Assembly: GCF_012911895.1 (NCBI RefSeq)
Contig: NZ_JAAXCV010000027.1
Coordinates: 175,617 to 239,616 of the forward strand
Source: Bacillus sp. RO3
GTDB taxonomy: Bacteria; Bacillota; Bacilli; Bacillales; Bacillaceae_B
Reading direction: 5' to 3'
Length of the DNA: 64,000 nucleotides
Under the pieces are notes generated by a model. That model saw only the letters and a program-made list of their open reading frames with translations. It did no database searches and was not told the DNA's origin. Below, piece by piece: positions 8,835-17,450 of this stretch (its first letter is position 1; every line of letters begins with the position of its first letter). The position numbers were made by a program, and so were the translations under genes.

Positions 8835-10853
8835 TTATCCTGCCATATCTTCTTTTGAACCTTTTTGGAGCTGATACATTTGATAGTAGCGTCCCATGCG
8901 TTTCATCAATTCGTCATGATTTCCACGCTCGACGATTTCTCCACGATCCAATACAAGGATCTGGTCAGAATTCTTAATCGTCGAAAGTCGGTGAGCGATA
9001 ATGAAGGTTGTTCTCCCTTTCTTCAATACTTCCATCGCCTCCTGAATGACGGCCTCAGTCTCTGTGTCAATGCTCGACGTTGCCTCATCCAAAATCAGGA
9101 TCGCTGGATTGAATGCCAGGGCACGGGCAAAGGATATCAATTGACGCTGACCTGATGATAGGGTACTCCCTTTCTCTATTACCGGCTCATCATAGCCGTT
9201 TTCCAGGTTTTTGAACACTTTTTCAGCACCGACGGCTTTAAGTGCCTTCTCCACCTGTTCCCTCGAGATCCTTGGGTCACCAAGACTGACGTTTGATGCA
9301 ATCGTTCCTGTAAATAAGTAAGGGTCCTGCAATACGATCCCCATATGCTCACGAATGGTCTGGAAGGGAATGTCAACAATGTCTTTTCCATCAATAAGAA
9401 TTTTCCCCTCATTACTATCATAGAAACGGAACAACAGATTCATGATCGAGCTTTTCCCTGAACCTGTGTGCCCCACCAAAGCAACGGTCTCCCCTTTGTT
9501 GGCCTTAAAGGTAATATCCTTCAACACATATTCATTTTCCTTGTATCCAAAGAATACATGTTCAAAGCTTACATTTCCGTCATACTTGTTCATCTTCTTA
9601 TCTTCCACCGGAGTTCCTGTCTCTTCCAACAACCGGAACACTCTCTCCCCTGCAACGAGTGCCTGTTCAAGATTGGCAAGCTGATTGACAATCCCTGTCA
9701 CAGGCTGGAACAACCGGTTAATATAATCGACAAAGGCATAGAGTACGCCCAGTGTCACGACAGAACCCACTCCGACTGACGCCCCCCCGAAATACCAGAT
9801 GAAAGCCACAAAGGTAATATTCCTTAATACCCCCACAAGGTTATGGGAAGTCATGGAATTTAAGCTTAATAGTTTATTTTGATACTTGAAATGAGTCCCG
9901 TTTAAGTCTTCGAATTCTTCATTCGTCTTCTTCTCTCGACTGAATGCCTGAATGATGTTCATTCCCTGTATGGATTCATTGATCATGGCATTGATATCAC
10001 TTACTTTCGACCTAATGATGTGATTATATTTAGACGCAAACTTTCTGTACAAGTACGTCCAAATGACCAAAATCGGGATCAAGATCAAGCAAATCGCCGC
10101 TAACTTCACATCAAGGATAAAGAGTGCGATATAAATTCCGATGATATAGATCGTGCTTGAAAAGAAGGTAGATAACACGGTTACATATAGATCTCTTATC
10201 GCTTCCGTATCATTGGTTATCCTCGCTACGACCTTTCCTGCAGGCAGATTATCGAAATAGTAGATAGGTAATTTTTGAATGTGCTGAAACACATCATTCC
10301 TCATTTTCTGAATGACCCTGTTTGCCGCTTTCTTCAAATAAAATCCCTGACCGTATTGAAAAAATGCTGCAACGACAAGGAGGCCGAAATAAAAGGCAAT
10401 CAATTGAATGATCTTAGGAATTTCAGGGTTATAAAAACGAAGCAGTTCTTCCCCCGTTAACTTCCTGGCAGGATAGGTTGCGGTTTTATCTCCCTTTTTA
10501 ATGGTCAATTCCCCAGAAGTAACGGTTCGTTCCCCGTCAAAGGAAAGGGTGGCAGGAACATAGTAAAACACTCTTCCTACCTGAAGGATGCGGATGCTTT
10601 CCCCTTTTGCTTCGCCTTCAGAGAAGTACTGATCTCGTTTGTACCATTTCCCTCCATACTGAACCGCTTCTTCTCCCTCTACCGTTTCATACCAGAGGGA
10701 TTCGATTCCGAGAATATGGTCATCAATCAGTTTTTTTGCAATGAATGGCCCTGCAAGTTCTGCCGCCACTGACACACTCAGCATCAGAAGGGCAGCAATG
10801 ATAATTTTTTTATAAATCAGGGCATATTCCGTTAATTTTCTTCCGACATTCAT
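8835..10853 (-). CDS. bmrD: Heterodimeric multidrug ABC exporter subunit BmrD
   Basis: Half-transporter of the BmrC/BmrD multidrug exporter, 672 residues, close to B. subtilis BmrD. It has the extra extracellular domain between the first two helices (about 40-140) that is typical of BmrD, then the six-helix export domain. The nucleotide-binding domain (about 425-660) has Walker A GHTGSGKSS, a signature LSSGQRQL and an intact Walker B with catalytic Glu in LILDEATSSID, plus switch His in IIAHRLS. It overlaps bmrC by 4 bp. It contributes the catalytic Glu of the competent ATP site. Confidence 0.95.
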   Translation of the reverse strand: MNVGRKLTEYALIYKKIIIAALLMLSVSVAAELAGPFIAKKLIDDHILGIESLWYETVEGEEAVQYGGKWYKRDQYFSEGEAKGESIRILQVGRVFYYVPATLSFDGERTVTSGELTIKKGDKTATYPARKLTGEELLRFYNPEIPKIIQLIAFYFGLLVVAAFFQYGQGFYLKKAANRVIQKMRNDVFQHIQKLPIYYFDNLPAGKVVARITNDTEAIRDLYVTVLSTFFSSTIYIIGIYIALFILDVKLAAICLILIPILVIWTYLYRKFASKYNHIIRSKVSDINAMINESIQGMNIIQAFSREKKTNEEFEDLNGTHFKYQNKLLSLNSMTSHNLVGVLRNITFVAFIWYFGGASVGVGSVVTLGVLYAFVDYINRLFQPVTGIVNQLANLEQALVAGERVFRLLEETGTPVEDKKMNKYDGNVSFEHVFFGYKENEYVLKDITFKANKGETVALVGHTGSGKSSIMNLLFRFYDSNEGKILIDGKDIVDIPFQTIREHMGIVLQDPYLFTGTIASNVSLGDPRISREQVEKALKAVGAEKVFKNLENGYDEPVIEKGSTLSSGQRQLISFARALAFNPAILILDEATSSIDTETEAVIQEAMEVLKKGRTTFIIAHRLSTIKNSDQILVLDRGEIVERGNHDELMKRMGRYYQMYQLQKGSKEDMAG

Positions 10854-12607
10854 GCCCCCACCTCCTCAAGTGAAGAATCTTCAACTTGTTGGCGGTCGAA
10901 TTGCTCTTTATACCAGCCACCATTTTCAAGGAGTCGATCGTGAACCCCTTCTTCCACTACTTTCCCATCTTCGAACACAACGATCCAATCCGCATGTTGA
11001 ACCGCCGAGAGCCGATGAGTCGTAATGATCGTCGTTTTCCCTTCACGTTCTGTACGGATGTTTTGTATGATTTTTGCTTCTGTTTTTGCATCTACAGCCG
11101 ATAATGAGTCGTCTAGGATAAGGATCTCGGGATTTTTGATGAGTGCCCGGGCAATGGAAATCCGCTGTTTCTGACCGCCAGAAAGAGCCACACCCTTTTC
11201 CCCGACAAGAGTGGTCAACCCTTCAGGCAGCATATCAAGATCTTTTTTGAAATCAGCCAGTTCAATCGCTTTTACTAGATCCTCTTCTGTTGCATCATGC
11301 CTTCCGAAAAGGATGTTTTCCTTGACCGTCCTTGAGAATAGAACATGATCCTGAGGCACATAACCGATCCAATCCCTTACTTGTTGTATCGTCAAATCAT
11401 TTATCTCTATCCCCCCTATGGACAAAGTCCCCTTGCCTCCAGGGTATTCGCGCAGTAACTGCTTAATGAATGTTGTCTTTCCGCTCCCTGTTTTCCCTAC
11501 AATTCCAAGGGTACTGCCCCCAGGAATGTGTAAATTGATATTTGATAAATTCAGAACCTGGGAAGATGGATACTGGAAGTCTACAGCCTGAAATCCAATC
11601 TGGTCTGGAACATCGACTTTTTTCGGGTGATCGGGATCTCTGACATCCTGCACATAATCAAGGGTTTCCTGAACCCTGTCAAGAGACGCATTACCCCTCT
11701 GCATGATATTGATTAACTCCCCGATGGCAAACATCGGCCAGATTAACATCCCTAAATAGACATTAAAGGACACAAGCTCTCCCAATGTAATGGATTGATG
11801 AAACACAAGGTATGCTCCGTAGCCCAGTCCGATCAAATAGCTTAATCCTACAAGCACTTTAATCGTTGGTTCGAAAAGAGAGTCGATGACTGCAACAGCG
11901 ATATTCTTGTTGTATACGTCTTCAGTCATGTCGGCGAATTGCTTCTCATCCGCTCTTTCCTGAACATATGCCCTAATGACTCTGACCCCTGCAATGGACT
12001 CCAGTACTTTGTCATTTAAATCCCCGAATGAATCCTGTGCTTCTGTGAACCGTTTATGAATCCTGGCTCCATATACCTTCATCAACAATGCCATGACAGG
12101 CAGCGGCAATATCGCCGCGATGGTTAACTTCCAGCTGATGAGAAACCCCATGGTAAAGAGGATCGTCAACATAAAGACACTGGAGTCGATCAGTGTCAAC
12201 ACTCCGAAACCTGCTGTAACCGATATGGCTTTTAAATCATTCGTGGCCCTTGCCATTAAATCTCCGGTACGATTTTTTTCAAAAAATGTCGGAGTCATCT
12301 TTAACAAGTGGCCCATGAATTTACTCCGGAGCTTTCGTTCAACGAGAAAGGCTCCGCCAAATAACTGATACATCCACACATACGTCATCCCGTATGAAAC
12401 AAGGGCAATACCTGTTACCAGCAATAGATACTCCCCTACCACTTTCCAAGTCATCGAACCAAGGTGAATATCATCAATGGCATTACCGACAAGCTTTGGG
12501 GGAATGACGTCAAGGATACCGACAATCGTCAATAATATGATAGCTACCGTATATCTCTTCCAATTTTCAATAAAAAACCAAGACAATTTTTTAAAAATAC
12601 TAAACAT
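10850..12607 (-). CDS. bmrC: Heterodimeric multidrug ABC exporter subunit BmrC
   Basis: Partner half-transporter, 585 residues, equal to the B. subtilis BmrC length. Six N-terminal helices are followed by a nucleotide-binding domain (about 340-570) with Walker A GKTGSGKTT and signature LSGGQKQR. Walker B reads ILILDDSLSAVD: Asp replaces the catalytic Glu, so this site is degenerate, the usual asymmetry of such heterodimers. GAGGAGGTAGAGTGAG precedes the ATG. It is preceded by a leader of over 400 nt with small ORFs and terminators, suggesting control by transcription attenuation. Confidence 0.95.
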   Translation of the reverse strand: MFSIFKKLSWFFIENWKRYTVAIILLTIVGILDVIPPKLVGNAIDDIHLGSMTWKVVGEYLLLVTGIALVSYGMTYVWMYQLFGGAFLVERKLRSKFMGHLLKMTPTFFEKNRTGDLMARATNDLKAISVTAGFGVLTLIDSSVFMLTILFTMGFLISWKLTIAAILPLPVMALLMKVYGARIHKRFTEAQDSFGDLNDKVLESIAGVRVIRAYVQERADEKQFADMTEDVYNKNIAVAVIDSLFEPTIKVLVGLSYLIGLGYGAYLVFHQSITLGELVSFNVYLGMLIWPMFAIGELINIMQRGNASLDRVQETLDYVQDVRDPDHPKKVDVPDQIGFQAVDFQYPSSQVLNLSNINLHIPGGSTLGIVGKTGSGKTTFIKQLLREYPGGKGTLSIGGIEINDLTIQQVRDWIGYVPQDHVLFSRTVKENILFGRHDATEEDLVKAIELADFKKDLDMLPEGLTTLVGEKGVALSGGQKQRISIARALIKNPEILILDDSLSAVDAKTEAKIIQNIRTEREGKTTIITTHRLSAVQHADWIVVFEDGKVVEEGVHDRLLENGGWYKEQFDRQQVEDSSLEEVGA

Positions 12608-12639
12608 CTCACTCTACCTCCTCTGGTTGACTTTCTCCA

Positions 12640-12696
12640 CTATCCGCCTTCTGTCTCCACAGCAGATATCATCTTCTTCATTTGAATGATTACCAT
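12640..12696 (-). CDS. Short leader ORF immediately upstream of bmrC (BmrB-like candidate)
   Basis: AGGAGG (12705-12710) is followed by three ATG codons in tandem (12702, 12699, 12696). The third has the best spacing and gives an 18-residue peptide, MVIIQMKKMISAVETEGG. It stops 32 bp before bmrC. In B. subtilis the small gene bmrB lies here and its translation couples antibiotics to bmrCD expression. This peptide is much shorter than BmrB and no terminator lies between it and bmrC, so it may instead aid bmrC translation. Confidence 0.55.
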   Translation of the reverse strand: MVIIQMKKMISAVETEGG

Positions 12697-12780
12697 CATC
12701 ATATCCTCCTTATAAATTGTGTTTGTATGTGATCAAGGTTTCCCTTGTCCTCACCTAACTTCTTGGACCTTTCCACAAAT

Positions 12781-12873
12781 AAAAGACGGACGTCAAAAGG
12801 CTATATCAATAGATCCAATATGCCCCCGGTGGGATCTATTGTGATCTGTTGCGCCTTTGAAACGTCCGTCTTT
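12781..12873 (-). terminator. Large nested terminator hairpin in the bmrCD leader
   Basis: The outer arms AAAAGACGGACGT (12781-12793) and ACGTCCGTCTTT (12862-12873) enclose a second pairing, AAAGGC/GCCTTT, and an inner hairpin AATAGATCC/GGATCTATT (12808-12816, 12832-12840). On the minus-strand RNA it ends in UCUUUUAUUUG. Placed between the promoter and bmrC, it should stop most transcripts unless an alternative fold forms. Confidence 0.75.
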
Positions 12874-12886
12874 GTTTTGGACACAG

Positions 12887-12916
12887 AAAAGCACAGATTA
12901 TATACATAACCTGTGC
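12887..12916 (-). terminator. First attenuator hairpin after the leader peptide
   Basis: On the minus-strand RNA, GCACAGGUUAU pairs over 11 bp with AUAAUCUGUGC (one G-U) and UUUUC follows. It begins about 30 nt after the leader peptide stop. The 5' arm GGGCACAG can also pair with a second downstream copy, CUGUGUCC, giving a competing structure. Confidence 0.6.
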
Positions 12917-12945
12917 CCATTAAGCGTTCAGAAATTGCTAAGGAG

Positions 12946-13020
12946 TTACTGGTCATGTGATGATATGAAGTTGGTGTAGAACGCTGCTGATGCTCCATGA
13001 ATTGTAAACACTTTAATCAT
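12946..13020 (-). CDS. Leader peptide of the bmrCD operon
   Basis: A 24-residue peptide (MIKVFTIHGASAAFYTNF, then ISSHDQ) begins at ATG 13020, correctly spaced behind GGAGGGTTTGTG. It lies about 30 nt after the predicted transcription start and just upstream of two terminator hairpins. This layout is typical of antibiotic-sensing attenuators, where ribosome stalling on the peptide opens a terminator. B. subtilis bmrCD is known to be controlled this way through bmrB. Real translation is inferred from the ribosome site and position. Confidence 0.6.
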   Translation of the reverse strand: MIKVFTIHGASAAFYTNFISSHDQ

Positions 13021-13057
13021 CACAAACCCTCCATTTCTTTTATTTATTCCATTTATA

Positions 13058-13086
13058 ACCATACTACACACTTTAAATTGTGTCAA
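13058..13086 (-). promoter_or_regulatory. Sigma-A promoter of the bmrCD leader
   Basis: On the minus strand, -35 TTGACA (13081-13086) and -10 TATGGT (13058-13063) lie 17 bp apart. The start would be near 13050, giving a leader of about 440 nt before bmrC. Confidence 0.75.
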
Positions 13087-13169
13087 TATTATTTTTATTA
13101 ATAATTTTCCATCTTCTAAATGCAGAACCTTCTGAGATCGACTATACAAATTCTATCTTTTCTTACCAT

Positions 13170-13484
13170 TTATTCCACGACGACCGCCGTTCCGTAAGCA
13201 ATGATTTCAGAAGCGTTCTGCATGACGGCGGAGGTTTCAAGACGGACGGCTATGACAGCATTAGCCCCTTTTTGGGATGCTTCCTCCATCATCCGCTCAA
13301 TGGCTTGTTTTCTGGCAGCTTCCATCAATTCACTGTATTCACTGATTTCACCGCCAATAATGGTTTTAAGACCGGCAATGAGATCTTTCCCTATGTGCTT
13401 CGCCTGTACCGTGCTTCCCCTTACAAACCCTTTTAACTCCTTTACTTCCTTCCCAGGTACAAAATCAGTTGTTACAATCATCAT
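13170..13484 (-). CDS. YbjQ/UPF0145 family heavy-metal-binding-domain protein
   Basis: A 104-residue protein of the YbjQ family, small pentameric cytoplasmic proteins of unknown function. The sequence shows the family pattern: VTTDFVPGKEVKELKGFVRG near the start and GANAVIAVRLETSAV near the end. The ATG at 13484 is preferred, because the longer frame to 13592 would overlap the upstream yxlE gene. It follows yxlE by 2 bp, so it seems to be the last gene of the sigY operon, an addition compared with B. subtilis. Confidence 0.82.
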   Translation of the reverse strand: MMIVTTDFVPGKEVKELKGFVRGSTVQAKHIGKDLIAGLKTIIGGEISEYSELMEAARKQAIERMMEEASQKGANAVIAVRLETSAVMQNASEIIAYGTAVVVE

Positions 13485-13486
13485 AT

Positions 13487-13693
13487 TCAGCACTTCCCTT
13501 CTTTGTCTTTTTTCCACAATTTCTTCGCAAAGATGAGATAAAAGAGGAGTGGAAATGGGCACTGTATCAATCCCCATATTCCCCAGAACCAATAATGATG
13601 TCCGTTCTTCCTGGCATCGATGAACAGATAAATACTTTGAATAAGCAAGATGGGAATGACTATCGGCAGGATATAGAGTTCGTCTTTTGTCAT
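13487..13693 (-). CDS. yxlE: YxlE-like small membrane protein, SigY regulator component
   Basis: A 68-residue protein with two hydrophobic helices (about 6-24 and 36-54) separated by DARKNGHHYWFWG, the PLDc_N-like arrangement of YxlE. In B. subtilis YxlC, YxlD and YxlE act with the anti-sigma complex that restrains SigY at the membrane. The start at 13693 overlaps yxlC by 4 bp (ATGA); a longer frame reaching 13825 runs through yxlC and is rejected. Name given by operon position and topology. Confidence 0.75.
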   Translation of the reverse strand: MTKDELYILPIVIPILLIQSIYLFIDARKNGHHYWFWGIWGLIQCPFPLLFYLIFAKKLWKKDKEGKC

Positions 13694-14010
13694 ATCCCTT
13701 TCACCTTTTTCGTGTGGATGAAGACAGTATAAACTGTGGCTCCGACAAAAATGGCAACTTGAAGGAGAAGAAATAGAATGGGCATTTGAAATAGAGTAAG
13801 GGAGAACACAGCCAAGATACCACAAGCTGCCATGAGAAAGAGGATAAAATCCCGCTTGAACCTTTCTTTCAGCTGCTCTTGCTGATCTTGAACAAATTGA
13901 TTAAACCACTGAAGTGAAGGTGTAGAATCATCAATGTCTCCATCGATGGACCTGAATCCTTCATCCAGTAATTTCTTCATATCCTTGTCATGTTCCTGAT
14001 GAGTGTTCAT
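13690..14010 (-). CDS. yxlC: SigY anti-sigma factor component YxlC
   Basis: A 106-residue protein with a charged cytoplasmic N-terminal part (1-55) and two membrane helices (about 56-74 and 78-97). This matches YxlC, which with YxlD restrains the ECF sigma factor SigY in B. subtilis. The N-terminal region probably contacts sigma. It overlaps sigY by 23 bp and yxlE by 4 bp, so all three are co-translated. YxlD, YxlF and YxlG of the B. subtilis operon are absent here. Confidence 0.78.
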   Translation of the reverse strand: MNTHQEHDKDMKKLLDEGFRSIDGDIDDSTPSLQWFNQFVQDQQEQLKERFKRDFILFLMAACGILAVFSLTLFQMPILFLLLQVAIFVGATVYTVFIHTKKVKGI

Positions 14011-14527
14011 CTATTTTCAACTCCTTTCTCAGCCGGATGATTCCATGATGAACTCTTGATTTGACAGTACCTGGAGGAACATCAGTCATATGACCGATTT
14101 CTTCATAGGAATAACCGTAATAGTGCTTTAATATGATGGGAACCCTGGCTTCTTCAGACAACACTGAAAGGGCCCCCAGGACGTCATTCCACTCCTCATT
14201 TCTCGATTCCATCTCCCACTTTAATTTCCTTGTATTCACTTCTTCATCCTGCCAATTTTTTTCTCTTTTTCTTTTACGCTGTTGATCAATAAAACGATGA
14301 GTGGCAATGGAAATCAACCACGAAGAAAATTTCGACTTTCCGCTGTATTGATGAATCTTCTCTACGCATTTTGCCATAGTGTCCTGTGCAAGCTCCTCCG
14401 CCTGGTCCCGGTTCATCGTCACCTTCATCAAGTATTTCACAAGAAAAGGATAATGTTCCCGAAAAAGCATAGCAAAGGCTTCGTGATCACCTTTCTTTGC
14501 TTTCTTAATCCATTTTCTCTCTTCCAT
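13988..14527 (-). CDS. sigY: ECF RNA polymerase sigma factor SigY
   Basis: Extracytoplasmic-function sigma factor of 179 residues, near the 178 of B. subtilis SigY. Region 2 (about 10-80) contains AEELAQDTMAKCVEKIHQYSG and SSWLISIATHRFIDQQRKRK; region 4 (about 115-170) contains the HTH YSYEEIGHMTDVPPGTVKSRVH. The ATG at 14527 behind AAGGGAAGGAA is preferred to an upstream start lacking a ribosome site. It is the first gene of sigY-yxlC-yxlE-ybjQ and has an autoregulatory-type promoter. The name rests on operon content and size; other ECF subfamilies are possible. Confidence 0.82.
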   Translation of the reverse strand: MEERKWIKKAKKGDHEAFAMLFREHYPFLVKYLMKVTMNRDQAEELAQDTMAKCVEKIHQYSGKSKFSSWLISIATHRFIDQQRKRKREKNWQDEEVNTRKLKWEMESRNEEWNDVLGALSVLSEEARVPIILKHYYGYSYEEIGHMTDVPPGTVKSRVHHGIIRLRKELKIDEHSSGT

Positions 14528-14574
14528 CCGTTCCTTCCCTTTCTTTCCACCCCAACCTGCGAGTTCAATGATAA

Positions 14575-14599
14575 GACGCACAAGTAGACAATTCGTTCA
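14575..14599 (-). promoter_or_regulatory. Candidate SigY autoregulatory promoter
   Basis: On the minus strand, TGAACG (14594-14599) and CGTC (14575-14578) are spaced 15 bp apart. This fits the TGAACG...CGTC pattern reported for the self-transcribed sigY promoter of B. subtilis. Confidence 0.65.
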
Positions 14600-14684
14600 T
14601 AACATGATGATCGTTTATTCCATTTTTTCATTCTATTTTTTTATGAAATCTCCTTCTATTAAACGGGAATAGAAGCAATCTGTC

Positions 14685-15953
14685 TCAACCATTCAACACC
14701 GCAGGTTGAGTTTCTTCCTCCTTCACATATTTTGGAAGAATGATGGTATAGAATATTCCAACGATGATCAAGCAGCCCCCGACAAGCCAGTAAAGCATCT
14801 CGACAGTTACGATGGACGGGAAAGTGAAGGCAATGGCTCCTAAGGTCACAGATTGTGAAAGCATCATTAGAGGATTGATCCATCCTTGCACCCTCCCCAT
14901 CATTTTTGGATCGATGATGCTTGGCAGCCAACCCCCGAGGGCAATATTCACTAGAGGCAGCCCCAATGCGGCAAGAAAAATGATCGATAGGAAGGTCCAT
15001 GTAGTTGGCGCGAAGGATGCAGCGATGATGAACGTACCTGAAATAACCAGGCCTGCAATAATCAGGACATGAAACGTAAACTTTTGGGCAAGCATGGAAG
15101 ACATTATGCTACCGATCAATACACCGGCACCGAATGCGACACCTAATATAATGGAGTATTCTTCATACGTTCCCGGTGCCAATTTATATTTCAATATAAA
15201 AATGGGGATGACCGCGAACCCGCCGTTCACGACTCCAAATACAACAAATCCTCCAATTAATGATAATAGCAGCTTATGATTCAGTATATACTTCATTCCT
15301 TCAGTAAAGTCATTGGTCACTGATTGAATATTCAAATCCTTCCACGAATGCTTGCCGTTTGGAAGGCGAACTTCTTCAGGGATGACGCACCTCTTGATTA
15401 AAATGGCAGAAATAATAAAAGTGATTAAATCGACTGCGATAGCACCGTAGATCCCCGCCTTCCAATACACGAAAATTGCGATGGCATTCCCCAGGAGCAT
15501 GAACAAGCTCATCACCATTTGATTCAACCCGGCGGCCGTGGAATAATCATCCTTTGAAAGGACTCCTTGCAAGATTCCCTGTTCTGCAGGAAAGAAGAAT
15601 TTCTGGACTCCGCTTCTGAGAAAAAGAATCGTAAAGATGAGAGGCAGCCAGCCAATGAAGATCGCTCCAAATAACACCAGTGTGAGTAACGCGCTGATCG
15701 TATCACAATGATAAGCAATTTTTTGCCGGTCCATCCTGTCAGCGAATACCCCTACAAGGAAGAAAACCAAAAGAGTCGGCAATGAGTACATCATTTCCGT
15801 TATCGAGGCATACATGGGTTGTTCAGAAAACCGGTCTAGAAGATAAAACATAAATGCAGTCAAACCGATCACACTTCCCATATGAGAAGTGAAATTTGCA
15901 AAGAATAATTTCAGAAAGATCCTATTCTTAAAGATATCGACCATTTTTTTCAT
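14685..15953 (-). CDS. Major facilitator superfamily exporter
   Basis: A 422-residue integral membrane protein with about 12 hydrophobic segments and the MFS loop 2-3 pattern GVFADRMDRQKIA (about 67-79). It resembles the drug or siderophore exporter branch (MFS_3/EntS-like). The ATG at 15953 is taken, behind GGGGGAC; an upstream ATG at 15974 has no ribosome site. It stands alone between the sigY operon and iadA. Substrate cannot be told from sequence. Confidence 0.85.
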   Translation of the reverse strand: MKKMVDIFKNRIFLKLFFANFTSHMGSVIGLTAFMFYLLDRFSEQPMYASITEMMYSLPTLLVFFLVGVFADRMDRQKIAYHCDTISALLTLVLFGAIFIGWLPLIFTILFLRSGVQKFFFPAEQGILQGVLSKDDYSTAAGLNQMVMSLFMLLGNAIAIFVYWKAGIYGAIAVDLITFIISAILIKRCVIPEEVRLPNGKHSWKDLNIQSVTNDFTEGMKYILNHKLLLSLIGGFVVFGVVNGGFAVIPIFILKYKLAPGTYEEYSIILGVAFGAGVLIGSIMSSMLAQKFTFHVLIIAGLVISGTFIIAASFAPTTWTFLSIIFLAALGLPLVNIALGGWLPSIIDPKMMGRVQGWINPLMMLSQSVTLGAIAFTFPSIVTVEMLYWLVGGCLIIVGIFYTIILPKYVKEEETQPAVLNG

Positions 15954-16152
15954 ACTGTACCGTCCCCCATCCATTTTGAACTATCTTAATAATAAAGAAA
16001 AACGGAAATCGGATTGAGGGTCTATTGGTGGTTTTTTCCTCCGTCTCTGGTCGGAAATGGAATAGGTATCCGTCTCTCAAGGGCGGCAAGTGGACGTAAC
16101 AGTCAGAATGTTGCCGATAGCCGTTCATACCTTCTTATACCCTTACTCATTC

Positions 16153-16190
16153 AAAAAAATAGCCCAAAGCCAAAAGGCTCCAAGCTATTC
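16153..16190 (-). terminator. Intrinsic terminator of yfcC-iadA
   Basis: On the minus strand, AATAGC-TTGG-AGCC pairs with GGCT-TTGG-GCTATT around a TTTT loop, followed by TTTTT. It is 13 bp past the iadA stop. Confidence 0.85.
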
Positions 16191-16202
16191 TTTACCAATC
16201 AA

Positions 16203-17375
16203 TTATTCAAACGTCCCCTTCACAATCGCTTTCCCGTTTTCTACCATTGTTTTCCCCTTGGCAAACACCGTGTTTACTTCCAGGGTATTCTTATCCAACA
16301 GCACGAGATCGGCGTCCTTCCCCCTAACAACATGACCTTTTTGCTTTAATTTCAGGATTTTTGCAGGATTTGTGGTAATGACTTTCAACGCAACTTCCAA
16401 TGGGATGCCTTCTTCCAGGACGGCGTCTTTCACTGAAGAGTAAAGACTCGACACCTGACCGATCTGTAATCCCACCAATTCTCCGTCCCCGTCAAAATCA
16501 GGAAGGCTCGCTTGTCCGTCCGAAGTAAATGTGATTTGTTCCACCGGTACACCTGCATCGATCATCCGTTTTAGCGCTTTGCTGGATTTCACTTCTCCAT
16601 CTTCAAGAAATTGAGGGATGGTGCTCGTCGTAAAGTCGACATAACCGCCTCTTTGAGCGTATTGAATCCCTGCTTCAAACAGATGGGCATTTCGGTTGAT
16701 ATGGGTTGGATAGAACTGCTTTATTGGAATGTCCGTTGTATCGACTATTTCCTCCAGAAGCTTTAAATGGTCAAGACTATCCCCTACATGAACATTGACG
16801 ATCCCCGATTTGCCTGACAGCATGCCACCGATCCGGGCAGCGGAAGCAATCTTCGCCAACTCGTTCACGGTGGGTTGAGATGAGCGGTGATCGGCAATCG
16901 CCACTTCTCCCACTCCGATGATAGAATCTATCAATATAATATCGTCTTCTATTTTACCAGTAAGAGTTTTTAATGGAACTTGATAAGAACCGGTTTGCAC
17001 GTAGCAGGTAATCCCCTCCTCTTCAAGACCCTTCGCTTTCGCTACAAGGCTTGCCATGGTCCTCGTCGTTCCATCTGTACCGATTACTCCGACAAGGGTC
17101 GTGATGCCGGCAAGCGTGGCCTGAGTCAATTGGATCTCCGGTGTTCTTGTGCGAAAGCTCCCTTCGCCTCCGCCACCCATAATATGTACATGTGAGTCTA
17201 TAAATCCAGGTACAACATATTTACCTGTTGCATCCACAATCTTTATATCCACAAATTGATGGGGTGGTTCAATCTTATCTTCTATAAAACCTATTTTATT
17301 ATCTACTATTAATAGATCCTTTTTCCCTAGATACTCTGGAGCATAAACTTCTCCGTTTTGAATTAATGTCAGCAT
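16203..17375 (-). CDS. iadA: Isoaspartyl dipeptidase IadA
   Basis: Zinc metallopeptidase that cleaves beta-aspartyl dipeptides formed by damage of Asp and Asn residues. The 390-residue amidohydrolase has the metal-binding HVH in PGFIDSHVHIMGGGGEGSF (about 61-79), a tyrosine/lysine-region metal site near HVGDSLDH and HINRN, and the catalytic Asp in FTSDGQASLP (about 283-292). The ATG at 17375 is preferred behind GAAGGGAGC. It follows yfcC by 75 bp, separated by a hairpin, in a sigma-54 operon that probably imports and degrades peptides or amino acids. Confidence 0.93.
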   Translation of the reverse strand: MLTLIQNGEVYAPEYLGKKDLLIVDNKIGFIEDKIEPPHQFVDIKIVDATGKYVVPGFIDSHVHIMGGGGEGSFRTRTPEIQLTQATLAGITTLVGVIGTDGTTRTMASLVAKAKGLEEEGITCYVQTGSYQVPLKTLTGKIEDDIILIDSIIGVGEVAIADHRSSQPTVNELAKIASAARIGGMLSGKSGIVNVHVGDSLDHLKLLEEIVDTTDIPIKQFYPTHINRNAHLFEAGIQYAQRGGYVDFTTSTIPQFLEDGEVKSSKALKRMIDAGVPVEQITFTSDGQASLPDFDGDGELVGLQIGQVSSLYSSVKDAVLEEGIPLEVALKVITTNPAKILKLKQKGHVVRGKDADLVLLDKNTLEVNTVFAKGKTMVENGKAIVKGTFE

Positions 17376-17410
17376 GATGTTTGCTCCCTTCATTTCTTAG
17401 TGCATATTAT

Positions 17411-17441
17411 CGTGGGGAACCTTGCGATAAGGTTACCCACG
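17411..17441 (-). other. Intercistronic hairpin between yfcC and iadA
   Basis: The arms CGTGGGGAACCTT and AAGGTTACCCACG form a stable stem with one bulge and a GCGAT loop. No T-run follows, so it is more likely an RNA-stabilising or processing element than a terminator. Confidence 0.6.
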
Positions 17442-17450
17442 ATGGATCAA

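Noticed and set aside
12801..12998. 65-residue ORF in the bmrCD leader
   Set aside because: It lacks a ribosome site, runs through both attenuator hairpins and is out of frame with the better-supported 24-residue peptide.
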